Shown one piece after another: positions 57,358 to 64,000 of a stretch of 64,000 nt of DNA (position 1 is its first letter; each line of letters begins with the position of its first letter). The DNA is taken from positions 97,447,372 to 97,511,371 of the forward strand of contig OY757014.1 of NCBI GenBank assembly GCA_963580285.1, given 5' to 3'. The position numbers were made by a program, and so were the translations under genes. The notes under the pieces are model-generated. The model did not search any database and was not told the origin of the DNA. It saw nothing but the letters and a program-made list of their open reading frames with translations. Source of the stretch: Lucinisca nassula. Taxonomy: Eukaryota > Mollusca > Bivalvia > Lucinida > Lucinidae.

Positions 57358-57545
57358 TGTAGACCGCACTGCACAGTGGTAAAGCATCATACTCAAGATC
57401 TAGGGGTAGCCGGTTTGATCCCCACAAATGTTGTGCACTCGGGCAAAACACTTTATCCACACAATATTGCTTAGTACTGGTTTCTACCCAAGAAGGCCTG
57501 CCAAGAATGTCAGCAAGGGCGTATAAAGAACAACAAAGCGAAAAC
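57358..57545 (+). mobile_element. tRNA-like SINE, family S5
   Basis: GCACTGCACAGTGGTAAAGC and the B box CCGGTTTGATCCCC, then GCTTAGTACTGGTTTCTACC, a phrase also at 49471-49500. Confidence 0.5.
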
Positions 57546-57819
57546 ATGCTTACCCAGCATCTTTTGTTGTTGTTGTATATCTATAAGGCATTTTATCGCT
57601 GCCTATAGCCACTTGGTACTTACATAAGTCACTTGTACATTTCACTATGTGAAAAACTCATGATACTAATACATGTATTACAACGCAATTTAAAATCTTT
57701 TTGTGCTCCTGATGAATTCCATCAGTGCATCTGTCAGTTCCTTCCTTCCTTGCTTACTAATGTCTTCAATCATGCCTGTCAGCACTTTCAGGTTAATGTC
57801 TGTTACCATTAATAGCTAC

Positions 57820-58050
57820 CATTATTGTGTAGCTAAATTTACCTCTTTGGTTAGAGCCATAGGGGGCCGGCACGTACAGGGTTATTTTTGGCTAAAATGG
57901 CCAAAAAATAGGCATAGGTTTGATAGACACTATCTATAACCCTGTACGTGCCGGCCCCCTATGGTTAGAGCTAGGGACTAACATCCCACATCACAGGTCC
58001 TGGTGTATGAATGTCTTTTGACGTGTCACCAGTAACAATTCTGATTCTGA
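57820..58050 (+). mobile_element. CR1-like LINE, 5'-truncated 3' end
   Basis: Matches the last ~120 bp of the LINE at 44.4 kb: GTAGCTAA-TTTAC, GTTAGAGCTAGGGACTAAC and ATTCTGATTCTGA. A MITE interrupts it. The 3' end at 58050 abuts the SAP/SWIM frame. Confidence 0.85.
57858..57963. mobile_element. 106-bp MITE with 28-bp perfect inverted repeats and 8-bp target duplication
   Basis: Termini CATAGGGGGCCGGCACGTAC (first 20 of 28 bp) and exact inverse. GTTAGAGC is duplicated at 57850-57857 and 57964-57971, as shown by comparison with the uninterrupted LINE copy. An 8-bp duplication suggests a hAT-type transposase. Confidence 0.93.
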
Positions 58051-58776
58051 CCCATTATGGGAGCTAGAGGAAACGGCCAAGGAAACACCAGCCCATAGTC
58101 CTGCATTAATGACCTTCGCTACGTTAAGCTGTATAAGCGGTTGGTAATTTGCAGCTGATTTGGTAGAGGTTTCATGAATATCGCAGTCACATCCAGCTGA
58201 GTGTACCTTCCCGGTGATTTTAGATAGACACACCCACACCTTATAGTCTGGTTTCTTACTATCCGGAAGAGAGCGAATACATTTTGCTTTTACAAAACAG
58301 TGGGAAGTTTCTTCAGATAAGGAGTTCACTTGAACATCATACATGTGTCTATCATTTTGAAACACTTTGGATTTTACTGTCTGTCTGTTGGCCTGGTTAC
58401 TTTCAAAGTCAATACTTCTTTTCTTACTAAGCACCATGTAGTTGTATAGTTCTCCGTATTTAAAATGGGGAATGTTTTTCGTTTCGACTGTCCATCCCGA
58501 TTTCAATGTCACAGGATCAGGTAATCTTTCACCTAAAGGCGTAACAAACCGTTCACACCGTCTTTGTTCGTCAGTAGCCTGATCAGATAACTGGATTTCA
58601 CAAAGGGGTCTCTTTTTCAACAATTCAACGCCTTTCGCACGTTTCATTAACTCCTCTTTATTTCCGCTTACATATTCCCCGCGGCTGCGTAAATAATCCT
58701 TCAATTGAACCACTGTACACTTGTCAAAATCAAGATTATTATCGCTTTTGTTCTCGTTCTCTTTGTTCGACGCCAT
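57991..58776 (-). pseudogene. SAP + half-SWIM exon of the YqaJ partner protein, with a CR1-derived C-terminus
   Basis: The real start is the ATG at 58776 (MASNKE); the ORF begins at 58818 only with TTG. Residues 16-51 are a SAP domain (TVVQLKDYLRSRGEYVSGNK), a small helix-loop-helix that binds DNA. Residues 178-198 (YKVWVCLSKITGKVHSAGCDC) are the first half of a SWIM zinc finger with C196-x-C198; the C-x-H half is in the 55.0-kb exon. The last ~20 residues (GSESELL ... HQDL) are antisense LINE 3' end, as in the THAP exon. Residues ~199-255 may be intron read-through. Together with 53876-55010 this makes a typical SAP-SWIM-YqaJ protein. Confidence 0.78.
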
Positions 58777-58790
58777 ATTGTTTATAAAAT

Positions 58791-58804
58791 ACGCACCGGA
58801 AGTA
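58791..58804 (-). promoter_or_regulatory. ACTTCCGG box before the SAP/SWIM gene
   Basis: ACTTCCGGTGCGTA on the minus strand, then TTTTATAA and the ATG at 58776. It pairs with the box at 44215, so both transposon genes share a start-proximal element. Confidence 0.5.
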
Positions 58805-58821
58805 GAAACAGCGATCAATAG

Positions 58822-58875
58822 CCAAGGGGAGCAAATCTTCGCAGGGGAGGTAAATCAGGTTATTGACATGGGCTA
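58822..58875 (-). repeat. Right terminal inverted repeat of the 14.8-kb transposon
   Basis: Inverse of 44112-44164. It ends GTTATTGACATGGGCTA, then TATACGG of the resumed 166-bp unit. Confidence 0.82.
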
Positions 58876-59020
58876 TATACGGAAAACCTTTAAAAATTAC
58901 CTTTTCTGAAACCAGAAGGCCCAGGTCTGTTATATTTGGTATGAAGCTTCATATAGTGGACCACTACCAAGTTTTTTTCAAATTATAGCCCTTGGGCCAA
59001 GAATGTACAAGAGACACTGA

Positions 59021-59520
59021 TACTCAGGTGAGCGATTCAGGGCCCTCTGGGCCCTCTTGTTTATTGATACAGTTTGTAGTATGGCCAAGTACTGGCTCAG
59101 GTTGCATGACGATAAATGTGGTGATCATCTATTGAAAGATGCTTTAAAAGATAGTTTATATCTCTTCAAGACTGGTCATGACTGTTGGGTTTAATGCTTG
59201 CACACTATATTGGGAGATATTGATATGATTCATGTTTTCAATAATCCACTGAGCTATAAAACTAAAGACATACTCAGGTGAGCGATTCAGGGCCCTCTGG
59301 GCCCTCTTGTTTATTGATACAGTTTGTAGTATGGTCAAGTACTGGCTCAGGTTGCATGACGATAAATGTGGTGATCATCTATTGAAAGATGCTTTAAAAG
59401 ATAGTTTATATCTCTTCAAGACTGGTCATGACTGTTGGGTTTAATGCTTGCACACTATATTGGGAGATATTGATATGATTCATGTTTTCAATAATCCACT
59501 GAGCTATAAAACTAAAGACA
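59021..59520 (+). repeat. Recent 250-bp tandem duplication
   Basis: TACTCAGGTGAGCG begins at 59021 and 59271; the two 250-bp copies differ at about one base (ATGGCCAAG / ATGGTCAAG). The unit contains the end of element F and the next ~210 bp of the LINE. Confidence 0.95.
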
Positions 59521-59880
59521 TCTCAACCAATGATTAAGCACCTTCTTCAGCGGCAATTTAGGGATAAATGGTTCACCGAACTTAATCAGAGCGACAAGTT
59601 ACGTACTTACAAGGAGCTTAAATGCTAGTCTCAATCACCGTGTAGCATCGACTCCGGAACTTGTTACTGAAAAGTACCAGCGAAATCAATATTTATCGCA
59701 AGCATGGCACACAGTAAGGTACGTAAAAAGCTGTTTACAGGTTTCTACAGAATTCTGACATTTAAAGCAAAATGGATATGTGTCGGAGAGATATCTAGCT
59801 CTTGCCTGCTTTCATGATTCTGAAAACAACTCACTGGAAATCGCTAAACAAACTGAAATATTGACAGCTGGTACCAAGAA
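59060..59880 (+). pseudogene. LINE relic, right half (C-terminal)
   Basis: Continues the LINE at 42150-43017: IDTVCSMAKYWLRLHDDKCG, KDALKDSLYLFKTGHDCW, then degraded sequence with stops. It includes the 250-bp tandem duplication, so the first part appears twice. Confidence 0.75.
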
Positions 59881-60300
59881 CAAATAATCTTTTTCGTGGA
59901 AAGTACTGGTTTTTGCTTTGATTCAAGACCCCTGGCCTTCTCTTTTCCATGCCGGAACATTCAGAAGGTCAGAAAAGTTGTTGTGTATAAGTTTTAATTG
60001 AAAGGTTCGCTTTATGCTGCAGTTTTCTTTCAAAAAACACAAAACAAAGGAGTACGGCAACTTGGATTTTTAAGTACGGCAAATTGGGAAAAATGCTGAA
60101 TTAACAGTACGGCAACTTGTATCACAAAATTGCAACTTTGGAAATTACTGACAGCATTTTAACATCGTTGTGAACGAACAACCATGATTATTATCATGTT
60201 TGGTTTCATCACTCAGCCAGGGATTGTTTCTAATGCTAGTACTGATCGTATACCAATCTATATTTGTATGTAACAGCTGGAGTTGTGAAATATACACCAG
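59881..60300. other. No gene seen
   Basis: Three close copies of GTACGGCAA (60053, 60075, 60110) form a small direct repeat. Otherwise featureless. Confidence 0.5.
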
Positions 60301-60342
60301 GGCCATATTTCCTCTTCAGAATTATTTTTCATTGCTTTTGCT

Positions 60343-60795
60343 TTGTTGTATTACTGTAAATACTTAGGAAATAATGTAGAAACAAAGTCTGCCCCCTTTA
60401 AACGGAACTTCAGACTATCCGACTTCAACACTCGAAATAAATTATTAAGCGCTAAACTTCTTAATCAGGGGTATCGGTATCATAAACTACGTAAAGCCTT
60501 TTCGAAGTATTATAGACGTCATTCTAATTTGGTTTCAAAATTCAATGTTGGACTTAAAACAATTCTGCAACAAGGCCTATCGGAACCCGAATTCTATGGT
60601 GACTTAGTATATAAATTCAGAAAAACACATGCTTGTAATGCTTTTAGTACCGAATTTCGTAAAAACGTTCGTCGATATATAAAGATTGGGTACAACATAA
60701 ATGTTATAAAACAGACTGCATGCATGGTGGTTAACCCAATCACGGTTGGCAGCTTTGCTTCCCTCTTTGATTGCACACCGGTGGGTCGGGCTTAA
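60343..60795 (+). pseudogene. Retroelement polyprotein, C-terminal fragment
   Basis: About 150 codons, open at the 5' side (first codon TTG) and ending at 60795. The phrase NQGYRYHKLRKAFSKYYRRH ... FYGDLVYKFRKTH resembles the C-terminal tail that follows the reverse-transcriptase domain in a retroelement family common in aquatic animals. I recognise it by pattern; no catalytic motif remains. The following 900 bp is the probable 3' region. Confidence 0.55.
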
Positions 60796-61690
60796 AATTA
60801 TATGACGGTTCCAGCGTAAAAAAAAAAACATAAATGGAATTTTATTTAATTTTAGTATTCTTTATGTTGGTTAGCGCCTGATACTCCGTCTTTGGTCTGG
60901 CCCCTCGGAGTCTAACTGTTGGTTTTCTTTTGCTCCAGCAATTCTGTTGTTGTATGCTGTCCAGTCCTCAACCTAGCTTCATCTCTGTAGTTTTTTTATT
61001 TGTATGTTCTCGGAGATGTTACATTGATGAGCTAGGAAGCCTTCATGCGGACTAAAAAAATAGTGTATTCCGCGACAGAGGTAAGGGCGAGGATTATGGC
61101 CATGTAAAATCGATTTAACCACTCCCCCCAGTGGAATTCTTTCCACTGACCGTTCCAAGGCGGTTCTTCTGTGGCGGTTTATTTATGTTGTTGTTTGTTA
61201 CTTACAGTGTGTATCACTTGTGTCTTTTTATTTTGGATGTCCATTTGGCAATTTTGTGGGAAAGTAACTGTCCGTATGGCCTTTCTTTGTTTAGGTTTCC
61301 ATTATGGTCTGGTCGCTTCATGTTTGTGTTTCTTTCCCTTTGGTGTCTTTGATGGGTGGAGTAAGTCAATTGTATCGATTCCGGATCTTTGTTTTACTTC
61401 TACTTTACTTTCGTGAAATGCAGTTTATTATTTTTTTTCTACGAAATAAAGTGTCTTTTTTAATGAGCTCAGATAGTTTCTACGTCGTTCTTGTGATAGT
61501 CATTTTATGTTTTAGATGTATTTATTCCTTTTGCGAAAGAGACTTTATTCTAACGAAGATCCTGGTGTATGCATGCTATACTCCAGTCATTTTAAATCAT
61601 GACTGCGGCTATTATTTGTTCGCTTCCGTTTGCATTCCGAAAACATGCCTATTCATATATATTGAAAATTTTTCCACCAAAAATTGAAAT
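60796..61690 (+). mobile_element. 3' region of the same retroelement (probable)
   Basis: T-rich DNA with overlapping hydrophobic ORFs that I do not take as genes. A piece, 61235-61372, recurs inverted and diverged at 62065-62195, which supports a repeat origin. Confidence 0.45.
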
Positions 61691-61739
61691 TTTTCAGATC
61701 AAAAATCTGATATTTTACATATTGCAGTTCAGAACATAT

Positions 61740-61850
61740 AGTGTGGGCACTGTTTTTGGACAGAATTGCGAAAAATAATGTACACCCCTAAAACCCTAGT
61801 TTTAAGTAATCAATAAAATTGGGGTTTATGGCGGTCAAAGTTGAATAGGC
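61740..61850. repeat. Hairpin family H-related block
   Basis: AAACCCTAGTTTTAAGTAAT and AAAATTGGGGTTTATGGCGG resemble the companion block at 6700-6740, without the main hairpin. Confidence 0.45.
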
Positions 61851-62064
61851 ATGTTTCCATGCTGGTCTTCCGTAAGTCTTTTGACATCGCATTCGATGTC
61901 ATGGATAATGGTTTTATTATTATTATTATTTTCGAAATCGACCGGCACGAAAGTGCCTGCATGTTGCATACTTCATCTTGAATATTCTATCTATTTCAAA
62001 TTTGTACAGTTAAGCAACAACACAGACAACAAAATAGAAGTGGAGGCAATAATCAGGAATCAAT

Positions 62065-62195
62065 ACAATTAACCCACTGCCCCCAGCAGTGACAACAAAG
62101 GGAAAGAAACACAAACATGAAAAAACTAGACTCTGATGGAAACATCAATAGCGGCAAGCCAAAAGGACAGTTACTTTCCCACAAAATGGCCAACT
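62065..62195 (-). repeat. Inverted fragment of the 61.2-kb retroelement region
   Basis: The inverse reads CATTTTGTGGGAAAGTAACT ... CATGTTTGTGTTTCTTTCCC, as at 61250-61345, with substitutions and small indels. Confidence 0.7.
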
Positions 62196-62433
62196 GGCTA
62201 CTTATCTAAAAGTGTTCAACTCCTTAAAGAAGTTGATTTAATATGTCCTGAAAAAAGTCATTTCATAAATTTCTTTTCCGTTCACAAAAGGGGGTTACTT
62301 TCGCTTTAGTATAAAGGACAGCTAAAATAAGTTTCCTCCTAGTTGTAATCGATTATCTCTGAGTGTATGCTGGAACAATAGCCCTGAAATGTGACTTAAA
62401 CTGTTACTTTAACCCTTAAAGTCCAGCATTTTA

Positions 62434-62499
62434 AACAAGCAGTGTAGATCTGGTCATTCGCTGCGTTATGTGGCGTCTGATTAGGTATCCACTGTTTGC
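62434..62499. repeat. Hairpin family U, copy
   Basis: AACAAGCAGTGTAGATCTGG and TATCCACTGTTTGCC; the inner GGCGTCTGATTA is kept on one side. Confidence 0.6.
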
Positions 62500-62939
62500 C
62501 AATGCCACAGCACACGAGCCAAGTCTATATATTTTACTTTCTGCACAGAGATCGCACGTCACAGGGAGAATAAAAAGCTAAAAGGTGGACAAGCGATACT
62601 ATAAATTACCGGTACCTTGATTTTATACAAGGTCAGCGACAGTCAAATGGACAATAGCAAGCGGGAAGCTTCTGTAATTAGTAACTTTTGCTTGAATGTG
62701 TACAGGATGACTGCGCGTTCTTAGTGTTAAATGAATATGAATGGTGAGACGCAAAGTATGAAAGTGAAATGAAGAAAGGCGATGGTGTTAAATGTTAACA
62801 ATAGATAAGGTAAAAGCAGGTTAAAACAGGTATGCTGTATTCATGGCAACTTCTGACCAAGAGGCCGGACTCCCACGCTGAACTTAGTTAATGCAGGCAT
62901 CAAAATAATATTGGGAGTAAATCTGTTCCATTGCCATAC

Positions 62940-63310
62940 ATGTAACAATTAACGTAATACGAGTGGGTGGCTCATGCTGTGACGCGTGTTTCGATTGGTT
63001 GCTAGAAATAAGGGGAGGGAGATACTGCAACTATGCCATGAATAATTTTATATAAATAAATGAGGCAGGCAAGTGACCTTCTCTGCTGCAAGGATCACTA
63101 GCCAAGATAAGGCTGCATGTCGTAGGTTAAATTGTTCAGAGTCAAGTGGATGGCTTAACGCTACATCACTTCGAGTTAATGGGCATAGGACTGTGTGCAT
63201 AGGCTCCATACTGTGGAGACGTATTCAAGTGTTGACGGAATATTGTCTTGTATGCTGCTTCCCGAACGCAGTTTTATTTTGTTCTGATATTTGATAAATA
63301 AAACAAAGGA
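62940..63310 (+). promoter_or_regulatory. Promoter-plus-polyA module, possible solo LTR
   Basis: An inverted CCAAT (GATTGG, 62993-62998), TTTATATAAATA at about 63047 and AATAAA at about 63296 lie within 310 bp. The region could start with TGTAACAATTAACG at 62940. Such packing is typical of an LTR, but no matching second LTR or target duplication was found. The 74-codon ORF at 63073-63294 has no known domain. Confidence 0.35.
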
Positions 63311-63459
63311 CTTAGTTAGCAGTTTAAGAGATTCTATCGACATGTATGTTGACGTTCATGTTGGTGGATAGATCGAAACCTAAGTACCTTGCAGATGAAA
63401 CAATTTCGAGGGCATGATTATGCAGTATATATGGTGTAAGGGTTGGAGTTCTTGGCCAG

Positions 63460-63900
63460 GTTATGTGCAAATCTTGAACTTTCTATGTTTGAATTCCATG
63501 ACCCAGTGAGATTCTTATGATTGGACGGTCTAAGTCCCTCTGGGGGGGGGGATGCTGGGTAATCGGACAGGTCGTTTAGGTGTTTGGATATAATAACAAT
63601 GACAAGGTACCTAGAACTGATCCTTGCGGTACACTTGAAGTAACTGGAACCTCATCTGAGGACTCACCTTCAAGTTCAACTGCCTGACCTCTCCTAATCA
63701 GAAAAGACTTAACCGACTGGATAGTTAATCCATGTTACTGTTTCGATGTACCTGTAGCTTGGGGAGGAACTTCAGGTGATTTACTTAGCCAAAAGCCTGG
63801 CTAAACCCAAGATAAGAACTATTTGTTGACCATTTAATCATGATTTGGCAAGGTCATAAAGAAACTGAATCACATGGGTGTCACAAGATATTCACTCCCA
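63460..63900 (-). pseudogene. LINE reverse-transcriptase relic
   Basis: The minus strand gives, in shifting frames, FGKVNHLKFL-like (motif A neighbourhood), ELEGESSDEVPVTSSVPQGS with VLGT (motif B, GVPQGSVLGP in relatives), then HLNDLSDYP. Stops and frameshifts throughout; a poly-G tract lies at 63542-63550. Unrelated in detail to the CR1-like copy at 44.5 kb. Confidence 0.72.
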
Positions 63901-64000
63901 GGCAGTTAAGTATTTCGCGATCATATGGTATGTCCAAATCAAGTCAAATCGAATTTATTTCTCTCCGGTTATACAGTATGATAACATGAGAACCAAAACG

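Larger units (their letters stand above)
55011..57819 (-). other. Probable intron of the SAP-SWIM-YqaJ gene, filled with SINEs
   Basis: No coding domain was found. Contents: S2 minus at 55400-55600, S3 minus at 55984-56240, hairpin U at 56310-56378, S1 at 56590-56752, S3 minus at 56926-57150, hairpin H at 57185-57234 and a further tRNA-like SINE at 57358-57545. The donor site was not found, so an extra small exon may be missing. Confidence 0.55.
44112..58875. mobile_element. 14.8-kb DNA transposon of ISL2EU/IS4EU type (THAP + DDE + SAP/SWIM/YqaJ), expanded by later insertions
   Basis: Termini TAGCCCAAGTCAATAAC (44112) and the inverse of TAGCCCATGTCAATAAC (58875) define it. Flanking 166-bp-unit sequence continues across it. 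Gene content: THAP exon and DDE transposase exon on plus; SAP/half-SWIM and YqaJ exons on minus, with both genes reading inward from the ends. The ISL2EU-type group is known for pairing such a transposase with a YqaJ-domain protein. The target was TA-rich (TATATA) and the duplication cannot be resolved. Native length is far less than 14.8 kb: CR1 insertions, the inverted copy and about ten SINEs inflate it. Confidence 0.8.
43022..59059 (+). mobile_element. Pearl/Helentron-like element F, split by the 14.8-kb transposon
   Basis: The left part, 43022-44111, has the head hairpin GTCAC-GTA-GTGAC, a CGTCC tract and about six 166-bp units. The right part, 58876-59059, resumes the same unit and closes with CAGGTGAGCG, GGGCCC-TCT-GGGCCC and CTCTTG. 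Removing it joins the LINE frame as GRSPF|IDTVCSMAKYW, so both ends are exact and fall in a T-run. Confidence 0.82.

Noticed and set aside
61131..61687. Overlapping hydrophobic ORFs as membrane-protein genes
   Set aside because: They lie in T-rich retroelement 3' DNA in three frames, and part recurs inverted at 62.1 kb.
63073..63294. Short gene downstream of a TATA box
   Set aside because: The 74-codon frame has no domain, and the TATA-polyA spacing fits an LTR better. Kept only as a low-confidence regulatory feature.

Overview
This window is eukaryotic and almost certainly from a lophotrochozoan, most likely a bivalve mollusc; the species cannot be named from sequence. The reasons are intron-like splice signals, tRNA-headed SINEs, mariner relics, CR1-like LINEs, and many elements built like the bivalve 'pearl' family (hairpin end, CGTC/CCGT-rich stretch, then ~145-166 bp tandem units). 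No operons or bacterial genes are seen. About 80% is mobile or repetitive DNA. Only one gene looks like an ordinary host gene: a secreted class-3 lipase at 37648-38844 (minus strand). Many apparent ORFs are translations of repeats.

Layout. 1-4055: palindromic MITEs and a complete pearl/Helentron-like element with 145-bp and 166-bp arrays. 4.1-8.3 kb: SINEs and palindromic repeats. 8.4-16 kb: a 157-bp array, two broken mariners (one with both inverted repeats and TA duplications) and further hairpin-headed elements. 16-28.25 kb: a minus-strand tandem array carrying nested plus-strand elements, one of them inside another. 28.3-37 kb: palindromes, SINEs and another minus-strand element with an insert. 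37.6-38.9 kb: the lipase. 39-42 kb: a mariner relic and AT-rich DNA. 63.4-63.9 kb: a minus-strand reverse-transcriptase relic.

The most striking region is 42.1-59.9 kb, a five-level nest. A LINE relic (42.15-43.02 and 59.06-59.88 kb) is split by a pearl/Helentron-like element (43022-59059). That element is split by a 14.8-kb DNA transposon (44112-58875) with ~54-bp terminal inverted repeats. The transposon encodes a THAP zinc-finger exon, a DDE transposase exon and, on the other strand, a SAP/half-SWIM exon plus a YqaJ-type nuclease exon; this set matches the ISL2EU/IS4EU-type group. Its THAP exon is interrupted by a CR1-like LINE, and that LINE is interrupted by a 1,840-bp inverted copy of its own 3' part plus the THAP exon.

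How the parts fit together. In the 14.8-kb element the THAP and DDE exons would give the DNA-binding transposase, and the SAP-SWIM-YqaJ exons a partner nuclease; both genes start just inside the termini and read inward from a shared 14-bp ACTTCCGG-containing box. The pearl-like elements encode nothing, but carry covarying terminal hairpins, subterminal inverted repeats and T-T insertion sites, which suggests mobilisation by a Helitron/Helentron protein encoded elsewhere.
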